The notes under the pieces were generated by a model. The model searched no databases. It was not told where the DNA came from and worked only from the letters and a program-made list of their open reading frames with translations. 38,290 nucleotides of DNA from DAINBT01 sp036732785. GTDB taxonomy: Bacteria > Planctomycetota > Phycisphaerae > Sedimentisphaerales > SM23-30. The stretch's first letter is position 1, and every line of letters starts with the position of its first letter. The position numbers were made by a program, and so were the translations under genes. Shown here piece after piece: positions 16,508 through 25,600 of this stretch. The stretch is from NCBI GenBank assembly GCA_964537505.1, contig CAZICK010000033.1:1-38290 (forward strand), written 5' to 3'.

Positions 16508-17512
16508 TTAGTTTTGTTTGGATTCATCCAGTTTTTGTTGTGCTTTTTGGGCCCATTCGGTCTCGGGCCAACCCTGGCGGATTATGTTCCAATAGTACCG
16601 GGCAACGTCAGAGCTATGAGTCCGATGATAGTAATCAGCTATTTCGAATTCCTTGCCGGCCTGCTGCTGCCTGATAAGTGCGATCTGCTGGTCGATACCA
16701 GAGCGTCGTGCCTTTTCAGGAAAACTCAGCTTGTACTGCTCATAACGAATTATCGCATCCGAGAGGCAACCGGTATCATAATCCGGGCCACGATATTGAT
16801 TATGGGTAGCTTTGGCACAACCCAATAAGGCCTGTTCGTAATAAGAAACCGGTGGTGCGCCCTTGCCCGGCGTCTCGGCGGCGGACCGGTCGGCAATGTC
16901 ATTGTAAACATTTTTATAACTGTCGATGACCATTTGATAACTGGATTGAGCTTCGAGGAATTGCTCTTTCTCGAAATGATGGTCGGCCTTCATCATCAGC
17001 GAGGTGGCGGCCAATTCCGAGCCGGGCCAACGTTCGGCTATCCGTTCCAATATGCTTATTGCTTCAGTTTGAGCGTTTATTGGAATAAACTTCCATATCT
17101 TTCGCTTGGCTCCTGAAAGGAATAAACGGGCAATATCCGCCTGCCTATACAATGCTTTACTAAAAAATGTACTGGCAGGGTATTTGTCCAAAAGCTCGTC
17201 ATACGCCAGAAACGACTGATAATACAATTTTCTGGCAAAGAGGGCCTGCCCCTTGAGAAACAGAGCAAAATCCATAAATTCCGACTCTGAATTTTTTTTA
17301 ATCCACTTATCGACCAGTTTGCCGGCTTTTCTGGCCCGGCCCTGTTCGATATTGCGTTCTATCAGGCGTAACTCAGCGGGAACATCGGTTTTCGACGTGG
17401 ACAACTGCGAAATACCTGCCCCCTCAACGTCTGAACCCCTGCTTAGGGTACTGGAGCATCCGCCTGCCAGAGCCAGCGTCAGGATCGTGACCAGAGTAAT
17501 GATCTGCTTCAT
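16508..17512 (-). CDS. bamD: Outer-membrane assembly lipoprotein BamD
   Basis: A ~334-residue lipoprotein of the BAM complex, which folds beta-barrel proteins into the outer membrane. MKQIITLVTILTLALAGGC is a lipoprotein signal with Cys19 as acceptor; the ATG at 17512 is chosen for it, although the frame is open to 17599. TPR helices follow: ALFLKGQALFARKLYYQSF, YDELLDKYPASTFFSKALYR, ISILERIAERWPGSELA, then AQSSYQMVIDSYK. The KYP and RWPGSELA turns are typical of BamD. The C-terminal half contains less canonical repeats and ends ARYYWNIIRQGWPETEWA. First gene of the operon; a TATAAT box lies about 100 bases upstream. Confidence 0.87.
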   Translation of the reverse strand: MKQIITLVTILTLALAGGCSSTLSRGSDVEGAGISQLSTSKTDVPAELRLIERNIEQGRARKAGKLVDKWIKKNSESEFMDFALFLKGQALFARKLYYQSFLAYDELLDKYPASTFFSKALYRQADIARLFLSGAKRKIWKFIPINAQTEAISILERIAERWPGSELAATSLMMKADHHFEKEQFLEAQSSYQMVIDSYKNVYNDIADRSAAETPGKGAPPVSYYEQALLGCAKATHNQYRGPDYDTGCLSDAIIRYEQYKLSFPEKARRSGIDQQIALIRQQQAGKEFEIADYYHRTHSSDVARYYWNIIRQGWPETEWAQKAQQKLDESKQN

Positions 17513-17614
17513 AAGCTTTTTACTTTCAGAGGGATCGGTATGCAAGATTCGACTGGACCGTCCGAAATCGGCATATCCTATCTTTCTTTCAGCACCCAAG
17601 AGGCTAATTTATGG

Positions 17615-17642
17615 ATTATACCTTTTCGATAGCAGGATGCAA
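17615..17642 (-). promoter_or_regulatory. Candidate sigma-70 promoter of bamD-lptE-ftsH
   Basis: On the minus strand a perfect TATAAT -10 (17620 to 17615) is preceded after 16 bases by TTGCAT (17642 to 17637) as a weak -35. The predicted start leaves a leader of about 95 bases before the bamD ATG at 17512. No other promoter-like pair was found closer. Confidence 0.5.
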
Positions 17643-17845
17643 TGGAATTAGTATGACTCCAGTGTGCCGAAGAAGCAGCCGTGGGAACCAGATGAAGAGA
17701 TAGTATCACAAAATCGATACTTTGGCAAACCCAGGAATCCTGTCCAGCAAAGCCGTATAAAAAAATAAAAAAAAGGTCTCAAAGTGTAACTGCTTAATAG
17801 GGATAGAGTTACGTGAATTAAAGGTTTGAGGCAAAAATAGTTCAT

Positions 17846-17873
17846 TTGACAAATGAATTATTTGGTATATGAT
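17846..17873 (+). promoter_or_regulatory. Candidate sigma-70 promoter of the HEAT/MarR operon
   Basis: TTGACA (17846-17851) and TATGAT (17868-17873) are separated by 16 bases in strongly AT-rich DNA. Transcription would start near 17880, about 165 bases before the first HEAT gene. The GCGGG/CCCGC hairpin at 18002-18016 sits 30 bases before that gene's start and could affect translation. Confidence 0.55.
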
Positions 17874-18046
17874 CTAATTAGAGAATAAAAGATATTGTGA
17901 GAATTACGGAGATTGCCCTGAGATAAACAAAGTGTAGCTGACGAAACTGTGGTTTATGGTTTTTTTATTGGAAGTGTTCAGGCTATAATAATTACGTAAC
18001 AGCGGGACAGGCCCGCAGAAAACGTAAATATGTTAGGAGATATGTC

Positions 18047-19735
18047 ATGGGCAGAGGAAAAATAATACTACTGTTAATCGTGTCCGCACTTATTGCCGTT
18101 CCGGCTGCGCTTTTGGAAGCTAAATCATCCGGGCGACAAGGTAACCTTCGACAAAGCCAAGTAGAGCGACGTTCGCCAAGGACAGAAAATTGGCAGCCGT
18201 CGCAGACAAGGCAAGCTCCATCGAGCAGCGCGCAGCCAACACCGAGGGTTTCCAGTGCCAGGAGCGAGCGGCCAACACCGGGAGTTTCTCGTTCTGAGAG
18301 TCCCCGGCCAAGACAGAAAGTTTCCAGTGCCAGAAGCGAGCAGCCAACACCGAGGGTTTTCAGCTCTAGGAGCGAGCAGCCAACACCGGGAGTTTCTCGT
18401 TCTGAGAGTCCCCGGCCAAGACAGAAAGTTTCCAGTGCCAGAAGCGAGCAGCCAACACCGAGGGTTTTCAGCTCTAGGAGCGAGCAGCCAACACCGGGAG
18501 TTTCTCGTTCAGAGAGTTCCCGGCCAAAAGCGAGGGCCTTACTCTCGGAAAGTACAAGACAAAAAACAGTAGGTCTTTTACCCTCGTCTCGGGTCGAGGA
18601 AAAGATCGGCAGGAAGCCCCCTATAGGGGAAGTAAAGCGTAGTTCCCATACCTTTATGCATCCGGCGAAGCACAATGACGAGAGCCATTCACGAATCGGC
18701 TTGTATCGGAGCAGATATTCTGGAATCGGTTCTTACCACAGGAGCCGCTCAAGCACTCGTTTGCACCTGGGCTATGACAACGGTATATTCCATGGTGGTT
18801 TAAGCTACGTTAGTGGTTTAAGATGCCACCATCCGGTGAGATATTATCATGTCTCGCACAGACCGTACTTTGCCATTGGCCGACGGTATCATTCGGTGAT
18901 ATGGTTACACGGCGTGTTTGGATTGTATTGGCCTTGCAGATATTACTACGATCGACCGTACCGCACAGTTTATATCTACGAGAGTGTGCCATCGGTTTAT
19001 ATCTACGAGAGTGCGCCATCGGTCGTTGCCGGAGAAGAATATGTCGTTATCAAAAAACCAGAACCGGCGAAGGTTGACCCTCAGCAGGTTTATGCTTCCA
19101 GGCAGGCGGAGTTGTTCGATCAGGTACTGCGCGACGAGTCTGAAGAGCGAGTGAAAGCGGCTGTGGAACTGGGTGATTATCGGGACATCGCAAGCGTAGC
19201 CATTTTGATCGATGTGTTGATCAACGATGCCGACCCTGTGGTACGGGCTGCGGCAGCAACGAGTTTGGGTAAAATAGGCGATACAATGGCGTACGAGGCG
19301 CTCTTGCGCAGCGCGGAAGCGGAGCACGAGCCGCAGATGCAAGAAGCGGCTCAAAAGGCATCGGAAATCATCAAGAAGACCATCGAAACGGAAGGATTAT
19401 ACGTTTATGTCAGCAGCGTTTTTCCACCGATGAACGACGGCAAAGTGGAATTGTCGCAGTATCTGGAAGATATGCGGTTCGGCAGCGATGATGTTCGGGA
19501 AAATGCGGCGAAAGAAATGGTCAACCACAAAGGAACGCAGGCAACGGCCGCACTGCTTAACGCCCTGATAAACGACGACAATGCCGATGTACGGAAAGAA
19601 ACGGCTGAGAGCCTGGGGAAGATTGGTGACCGGATGGCTCTGCCGTTCCTGAAATGGTCTTGCGATAACGACCCGGACGAATCGGTCCGGAAAGAGGCCG
19701 ATAAAGCGGTTGAAAAAATTTACGACACAATATAG
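18047..19735 (+). CDS. Exported HEAT-repeat protein with Ser/Pro/Arg repeats (A)
   Basis: A 562-residue protein, unrecognised as a whole. A signal peptide (about 1-25, IILLLIVSALIAVPAALLEA) is followed by a low-complexity Ser/Arg/Pro region (30-165) with 36-residue repeats built from QPTPGVSRSES-type units. A Tyr/His/Arg-rich segment follows (about 210-325, with two VYIYESxPSV repeats). Two HEAT-repeat blocks end the protein (about 350-444 and 468-562), with VAILIDVLINDADPVVRAAA and LLNALINDDNADVRKETAE helices and SLGKIGD turns. HEAT repeats are protein-binding scaffolds. The basic disordered region suggests contact with an acidic polymer or the envelope. Start: TAGGAGA 6 bases upstream. The gene at 20335 is a paralogue. 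Confidence 0.75.
   Translation: MGRGKIILLLIVSALIAVPAALLEAKSSGRQGNLRQSQVERRSPRTENWQPSQTRQAPSSSAQPTPRVSSARSERPTPGVSRSESPRPRQKVSSARSEQPTPRVFSSRSEQPTPGVSRSESPRPRQKVSSARSEQPTPRVFSSRSEQPTPGVSRSESSRPKARALLSESTRQKTVGLLPSSRVEEKIGRKPPIGEVKRSSHTFMHPAKHNDESHSRIGLYRSRYSGIGSYHRSRSSTRLHLGYDNGIFHGGLSYVSGLRCHHPVRYYHVSHRPYFAIGRRYHSVIWLHGVFGLYWPCRYYYDRPYRTVYIYESVPSVYIYESAPSVVAGEEYVVIKKPEPAKVDPQQVYASRQAELFDQVLRDESEERVKAAVELGDYRDIASVAILIDVLINDADPVVRAAAATSLGKIGDTMAYEALLRSAEAEHEPQMQEAAQKASEIIKKTIETEGLYVYVSSVFPPMNDGKVELSQYLEDMRFGSDDVRENAAKEMVNHKGTQATAALLNALINDDNADVRKETAESLGKIGDRMALPFLKWSCDNDPDESVRKEADKAVEKIYDTI
18234..18525 (+). repeat. 108-bp tandem repeat within HEAT gene A
   Basis: The same 108-base unit (36 codons) starts at 18273, 18381 and 18489 (the last partial), almost identical between copies. 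A shorter related unit precedes the first copy. The period is a multiple of three, so copy-number change would lengthen or shorten the exported basic linker without breaking the frame. Confidence 0.85.
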
Positions 19736-19788
19736 ATTGACGTGTCAACGAAATTGGTATTACAAATTGTTTTGCGGAGGCCCTTATA

Positions 19789-20283
19789 GTGCCGGATAAA
19801 CTTGGTTTTTTACTTTCCGAATTCGCGAAGAAAATACGGCGGTATCGGAGCAGAGAGATGGCTCGAACAGAGATGGCGGTAGGGTTGACCGAGCGGGATT
19901 TGGCAATCATGGAGTTTGTTTTCGAGAAGGGACAGGTGACCTTTGGCGAGATCGCCAAAGAGCTACGCGTTACGGGTGTGCCGCAGGCATCTCTGAGTTC
20001 GATCTCACAGAGGATCACTGCTCTTTATTCCAAACACGGCCTGGTTGACAAACGGTTGAATCCGCAAGACCAGCGTCAACCGATAATAACGTTAACCGAA
20101 AAAGGTAAAACGACCATGGAAAAAGTATGGGAAGTGCGGACTAGATGTCTGAACAAGGTAAGAGAGTCTATGGAATTGGACAAAGAGAACGCGATTATAC
20201 TTGAACGGGCTTTTTCCCGCGGTATTGAGAATTTCGATAAGATTTTAAACAATGGTTTGACCCAGATACCGTCAGCTCCATAG
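19789..20283 (+). CDS. MarR-family winged-helix regulator
   Basis: A 164-residue DNA-binding protein. The winged helix-turn-helix runs from about 30 to 115: LTERDLAIMEFVFEKGQVTF, EIAKELRV, recognition helix SSISQRITALY, then the wing with the MarR-type DQRQPIITLTEKG. N- and C-terminal helices would form the dimer interface. The start is GTG at 19789, with GCGGAGG 8 bases upstream; no ATG fits as well. It sits 53 bases after HEAT gene A and 51 before HEAT gene B, same strand, so it probably controls this operon. MarR proteins usually bind their own promoter and release it on sensing a ligand or thiol change; no paired palindrome was confirmed here. Confidence 0.85.
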   Translation: MPDKLGFLLSEFAKKIRRYRSREMARTEMAVGLTERDLAIMEFVFEKGQVTFGEIAKELRVTGVPQASLSSISQRITALYSKHGLVDKRLNPQDQRQPIITLTEKGKTTMEKVWEVRTRCLNKVRESMELDKENAIILERAFSRGIENFDKILNNGLTQIPSAP

Positions 20284-20334
20284 GAAAAAGCGAAACGGTA
20301 ATGTTGCGGCTGTTCCGGGCTGGGAGGTACGATC

Positions 20335-21342
20335 ATGCAAATAAAGAATATGTTGATATTATGGTTGGCGGCTCTTATTATCATACCCTCGTCATTTGCC
20401 TTGGCCATAGACCGCACATGGCAGGATGGTGTTACAGTTCGTGTTTATCCGTCGTATGGGTTATATGGACCGATATGGCAAAACCGCCATTATAACCGAC
20501 AATATTACAGAAACAGAAATCTTTATCGGCCATACTACGGTGGTTATCCAGGCCGTTATTACTTACCTTGGGATCAGCCACGAATTGAGGTAGAAACAGA
20601 ATATTCAGGGGCGCCCTATTTCAAGCCCATTCCTCCTATTATTGTGGTCGAACCTGAACGTCAGCCGAGAACGCTGGAGCAGTCGAGCGGTTTTAGTTCA
20701 CGTGAGCAGTTTCTGATCGATGTTGTGCGTCATCGCGCCACTGCCGATCGGCTGCTGGCGGCGCAGGAATTGGCAGAGCATGAACAAATTACCTCCGTTG
20801 CCGTTCTGATAGACACTTTGATTAATGATTGCAGTGCGGAGGTGCGCATAGCCGCGGCACAAAGCCTGGGCAAAATCGGGATGCCCGTGGCATACGAAGC
20901 GCTTATGCGGGTGGCAGAAGCTGACACCGACGATGAGATCAAGAATGCGGCCCAACAAGCGGCCATGTATATCCAGGGAAAGACTCGCTCGAAAATTGAA
21001 TTCAGCGGCAAAAAATACGGACTCATCCACGGGGCGCAGAAGTTGCCCGACTATCTCGAAAACCTCATTTTTGGAAAAAGCGAAATACGCCTGCAGACTG
21101 TCCGTAAACTAGCCGAATACAAGAGCAATCGATCTGTTGGAGCACTGATTAACTGCCTGGTTAACGATAGTGACCAAGATGTCCGCAAAGCCGCTGCCGA
21201 AAGCCTCGCTGAAATTGGCGATGAAATGGCAATGCCGTTCCTGGAAGCGGCCCGAGTCAACGACCTGGAAAAAGTCGTCCGCAAAGCTGCTGACAAGGCG
21301 GTCTATAAGATCGGTCAGGAGAGTAATGCAACCTCTCTCTAA
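20335..21342 (+). CDS. Exported HEAT-repeat protein (B), paralogue of A
   Basis: A 335-residue protein with the same plan as protein A but without the Ser/Pro/Arg repeats. A signal peptide (about 1-24) is followed by a Tyr/Arg/Pro-rich segment (30-105, for example NRQYYRNRNLYRPYYGGY). Two HEAT blocks follow (about 122-220 and 240-330) with SVAVLIDTLINDCSAEVRIA, SLGKIGMPVAYEALMRVAEA and ALINCLVNDSDQDVRKAAAE. The matching phrases VAILIDVLIND/VAVLIDTLIND and MAYEALLRSAEAE/VAYEALMRVAEAD show common descent with A. Start: GGGAGGT 6 bases before the ATG. Function unknown; it is probably periplasmic or surface-located and co-regulated with A. Confidence 0.75.
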   Translation: MQIKNMLILWLAALIIIPSSFALAIDRTWQDGVTVRVYPSYGLYGPIWQNRHYNRQYYRNRNLYRPYYGGYPGRYYLPWDQPRIEVETEYSGAPYFKPIPPIIVVEPERQPRTLEQSSGFSSREQFLIDVVRHRATADRLLAAQELAEHEQITSVAVLIDTLINDCSAEVRIAAAQSLGKIGMPVAYEALMRVAEADTDDEIKNAAQQAAMYIQGKTRSKIEFSGKKYGLIHGAQKLPDYLENLIFGKSEIRLQTVRKLAEYKSNRSVGALINCLVNDSDQDVRKAAAESLAEIGDEMAMPFLEAARVNDLEKVVRKAADKAVYKIGQESNATSL

Positions 21343-21660
21343 GGTTAACTCTCGAACGTTCTGAAAAATGTTGATTTAGGCATGTCGCCTGCGTAAGAGG
21401 GGCTTCTTTAAACGAGAGCCAATAGTTGAAAGAAGGTGGGGGGGTAAAATCGGTTGCGAGCGAATAGCGATGTTCTCCTCTACCTTGACCTTGTGGCCCA
21501 TTGGGGCCGCTCCTGCCACTACACTCACAACCATTTGTATTTGGTTGGCGGGCCAGGGCAATCGTAACGTATTGCGGTTCACGCAAATACAACCTTCACT
21601 ACCTGGCATTTTCATCCAGTGTGGGTATATATATGACGGCAATGAGCCGATTACCTTTAA
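21343..21660. other. Intergenic region, no gene recognised
   Basis: About 320 bases after HEAT gene B. Several short frames are open on both strands, but none has a ribosome site or a recognisable family. No terminator-like hairpin with a T-run was found for the HEAT operon. The hairpin repeats begin right after it. Confidence 0.4.
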
Positions 21661-21724
21661 GGACCCAGGCTCGAACATCCGTAGAGAACGCCAAGCCTGG
21701 GAGGGAGAGAGAGAGCAAATTTAT
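21661..21724. repeat. Hairpin-containing 64-bp repeat, copy 1
   Basis: This matches 21822-21885 (161 bases downstream) with about seven differences. CCCAGGCT (21664-21671) pairs perfectly with the AGCCTGGG that precedes the GAGGGAGAGAGAG purine tract. The shared loop core reads CCGTAGAGAACG. The structure could form in RNA of either strand. Confidence 0.75.
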
Positions 21725-21821
21725 CTCTCGCTTACGGGCAAGAGAATAGTTTGTCTCTCTGTTATACACTCTTATTACTACACTTTTTATCTTCAACGGT
21801 CTTAACAACCGATTTTCTCAA

Positions 21822-21885
21822 GGGCCCAGGCCTGGCCGTCCGTAGAGAACGTCAAGCCTGGGAGGGAGAGAGAGAGCAAATTTAT
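21822..21885. repeat. Hairpin-containing 64-bp repeat, copy 2
   Basis: The second copy of the element at 21661. The outer stem CCCAGGC/GCCTGGG and the purine tract are kept; differences cluster in the 5' half of the loop. It ends 6 bases before the stop of the small minus-strand gene at 21892, so on that transcript it would act as a 3' structure. Confidence 0.75.
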
Positions 21886-21891
21886 TTCCAT

Positions 21892-22152
21892 TTACATCAG
21901 TGCCCCGTCTTCCGGCGGAGAACTGCATATCTCAATTTCTCCTGTAGGAACTATGAGCGGGTTGTTTATTCCATCCACGTGAACAATCGCATAAAAATCT
22001 TGTTTTTCACCCGCGTCACTCAACTGCACAACCTTACCTGTCAAATTCAGATGGTTGGTTATGTTTTCGACTATCTGCTGACGGTCCGGACAAACAACAC
22101 TGGAAAGCTTAAAACGAACCTGGGTACCAGATTTCATTTCCATCGAATACAT
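21892..22152 (-). CDS. Small conserved-looking protein, unknown function
   Basis: An 86-residue soluble protein with no signal peptide. A strong AAAGGAG lies about 10 bases before the ATG at 22152; two further in-frame ATGs follow at codons 4 and 6. The sequence looks like a small beta-rich domain: GTQVRFKLSSVVCPDRQQIV, LTGKVVQLSD, FYAIVHVDG, NPLIVPTGEIEI. The pattern of strands with a ...PLIVP... turn recalls short PilZ- or SH3-like beta-barrels, but I do not recognise the family. It stands alone, downstream of the giant gene on the same strand and before the hairpin repeats. Confidence 0.6.
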   Translation of the reverse strand: MYSMEMKSGTQVRFKLSSVVCPDRQQIVENITNHLNLTGKVVQLSDAGEKQDFYAIVHVDGINNPLIVPTGEIEICSSPPEDGALM

Positions 22153-22604
22153 TTAACGTCAACTCCTTTATGCGATCAGCCTACTAACTACTCGATATAT
22201 TGCAAATCTCATGCCACAACAGGTTTTCCGGTCGGCACAATGGCTTCCAAGCTATATATAACTCTTTTGATACAAAAGCGTTAACTCAAAAAAACAGGAT
22301 GTTTTTGTTTGCCGGGCGACAAAGGAGCACCTCCAGATAGGCCACTCGATGAGAATATTTTTTCCCGTGATTTTTTATATCCCGAACCTGTTGATCGGCA
22401 ACACCGGGCAAATTACGTTTTGGGATAGGCAAAAAAACCTTTATCCCCGACGGGAATTTTTTTATACGACATGGGAATTCTCTTACGCGGATCGCAGGAG
22501 AACAACGACGACGCGGGTTGGTACGCTGTCATGTCAACATTGATTTCTCGTGTTACTCGCAATTTCAACTTTGACGGAGTACTGGTTGCCGGCGCCGGGG
22601 CCAA
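22153..22604. other. Intergenic region between the small gene and the giant gene
   Basis: No independent gene is recognised. On the minus strand the frame of the giant protein stays open for 63 codons after its TAG stop (to 22413). An AT-rich hairpin, AAAAACA-GGA-TGTTTTT at 22290-22306, followed on the minus strand by more T, could end the giant gene's transcript, but the stem is weak. Confidence 0.35.
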
Positions 22605-25600
22605 CTACTGTCCCATCGGCGTACCCGAACCGATGTTCCGCAACAGCATATCAATTTCATTTGTAAAACCAGGCTCTTGGTACCAATAAACATTTCTCGG
22701 CTCGAATTCCTGACCGACCAGGTCTTCATTGTAACCCATCACATTGTTCGGCTCATCGGTTCCCAATTCCGTTGTGTGCTCCAACCCCAAAATATGTCCC
22801 AGCTCATGAGCGCCGGTATTGGCCAGCATAGTAACCACCTGATCAAACCGTACGTCCGGATCATCATCAAGCAATCCGCTGGCCCGATATGCATCTCCGT
22901 ATACCTCCGTAAATACACAAGCCATATCGTCACGGATGCTGTTGTGCCTGTCAACGTTCTCGGCTATGGCCAGTAATCCAGGCAACGACGTTTTGCCCCC
23001 GAATATCACTGTCGAATAAGTCGAGCCTGGTGAATACGGCGAACCGGCGGCGCCGGGCTTTATCGTGGTAAACTCAATCTCATTTTCGCTCAGACCGGCG
23101 TTGCGATAAGCCTCTTCGATGCGGGCGGCAATCGCATCGATCAACTCGTCCCGCATGGTCTCCGGCAAACCGAACTCAGTAGCGTAAAACGGCGGGCGAT
23201 TCACTATCTTATGCGTAGCTCCCAAACCTCTTTCATAAAGATAATCAGCCCTGGCATTGGTGCCGTCTCTGTCATTACCAAACGACAGCCATACCAACTG
23301 GGACGGCGGTGTTTCGACCGTTTCCGCAGCGGTTGTCTCTATTGTCAGTTGGTATGGCAATTCACCATAGTCCACCTCCATCAAGGCGCCATTGGTGGAA
23401 AGACCGGTGACCACTACGTAATATGTACCCAGGCCGTTTTCATCAGGGTCGATCACCACCGAGGCGTGGTTGGGCATAGTGAAAATCGCCTGAGCGGTAT
23501 AGACCGGATCGGGCCGTTGGGACGCCGGTAATGCCTCTTCATCCACCGAATCAGAGATTGTAGTAATCGCTTCCAGATCGCCGTTGTAAATACCAACTAT
23601 TACATCGACATAATCCCGCCCGAAAAATGTCTCCGCTTCGAGATCGACCGTGACCTGCTGGCCATGTTCCAACTGGAACGTGTAAACGTCAACATCCGAC
23701 AGACAGCCCAGTTCACTGCCGATAATCACATTACCGGCGACGCCGGGATCCAGCAGCGTTCCGCGAATCTCGATCGGCCAGGCGTCACTATGTTCAGCAT
23801 TATACCAGTACAAACCTTCTTCTTTTTCATCGGCAATCAAATTGGTACTGTCGCCTGACAGATCAACCGGCCGATTGTGCGGCACAAACTGATCGTAGTT
23901 GTCACCGCCGGGCGTCTGGGAAATACCAAAATCACTATTGCCGTCGTCGAACAGCTTCACGTTCAGATCGTACTCCACCGGGCTGCCCTCAGGCCAATAA
24001 GAATCATACCACCATGGGTACAAAAACGAAGAATAGGAAGGCCAGGCACTGCTGATCTGCAGCAGATAATCACCGTCTTCGGGAACCTGCAGGGAAAGGT
24101 TAATATCTTCATTCCATGCCGATTGCCTCGATACCCGAGACGCCGAAAACTGCTCCGTAGCGGGAATCTGCAAATCGGCCGTGGCACCGAAGTAAAGCAC
24201 AAACGTACCGATATCATTATTATTGCTGTCGATCTGCAAAGTCAGGGTATCGTCACCGAAATTCACTACCGTTACGTTATCCTCGCTGACCGCAACCGAA
24301 TCCACATCGCCTCGTCCGTCGTGCCAGTCAATATCGCTGATGGTCAAAAGCACATCACCCTGACCCTGGAGCTGGGAGTAATCGACCTCGATCTGATAAA
24401 AACCACCCGCCTGGGCCACTTCCGCTACGCTGTTGCTCATTGCACTGCTGACTGTCACCGAATTGACGGTTGTTTCTGTTGAAGAGCCGAAAATATGCTC
24501 CCCGGTTACCGGCGCAGACGAGCCAATCCTTACGGATACATCCATCGTATCGCCCATCGGAGTACCATCGGCCGCACGAACTATGAATCCCGCTCCCCCC
24601 AATCCATATATATCGGTGCTGTCGTACGTCAGGGCACGATAATCATTACCCACTGGCAGTGTCTGCACCAGCTCCACTCGAGCGTTTCCACGTTGGGGGA
24701 CAAATGCGGCCGTGCTGATTTCCACCAATGCGTTGAGCGTTTTCTCCACCGCCAGGAGTCGTCCACTACCGTCAAAATCCATGGCAACAATATCGAGTGT
24801 CCTGCCATCAGGTTCGTTTAAGTTGCCGATTTCACCGCCAACGGCCACCGCTTTGCCAAAGTCCTTATTTGGCTTGTTCTCTCCCTGATTATTTCGGGCC
24901 ATCAGCCGATTGTCGATCCTGATCAGCGTTTGAGTGTCGGAATCAAGACCATACAGAATATAATTGTTCGGGTCACTCTGGGATGTCATATTGCCGAAGG
25001 CCAATTCCGTAACATTGCTGAAACCTTCCGAAGCCAAATTATTGATGGAAAGTTCCATCATATCGGCGGTAGGGTTGACAATGTCGTCGATCCGCAACAG
25101 CGAGTCACGGCTGCGGCTGAGTCCCGTGACAGAATTGGTCTGCGTGACCGAGACAATAGCCCACAACTCATCGGTTCCGGCTGAACCGAATTCCAATCCG
25201 CATATCTGATTAAATATCGTGTCCTCATGTTCCTGGGCATAGATTTCACTAAGAACATCCAGCGTCAGCGGCACCTCTTCGTCCGGATCGCCCGGATCGC
25301 TAACCATGATGGGAATGGCTCCGTAGGTGTCGGTGCTGATCAGAGAGAATATCTCCTGCTGTGAATCGTAACCGATCGTATCGTAACCGACGTTATCCAA
25401 ACCATCAAAAAAGTCTCCCACTAAATCTTGGTAATTCGAATGACCCTCCAACTCATCGAGTACCTCGCTGATCAGAACGTCAGTTACTTCTTCTTCTTCC
25501 AACTGCTCCACCAGATCTTCCGGCAGCGCATCCCGCAGCTCGGCGGTCAGCTCCAGCGTGTAACGCCAGGCTAAGGTTCGTGAGGCAATGCTCATTTCAT

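Noticed and set aside
16485..16527. Upstream start for lptE at 16527
   Set aside because: It would add a polar N-terminus before the lipoprotein signal and overlap bamD; it is kept only as an alternative.
18234..18525. Tandem repeats as a possible CRISPR array
   Set aside because: The units are contiguous, with no unique spacers, and are coding. The same reasoning excludes 35121-35334 and 38199-38290. No cas gene is present.
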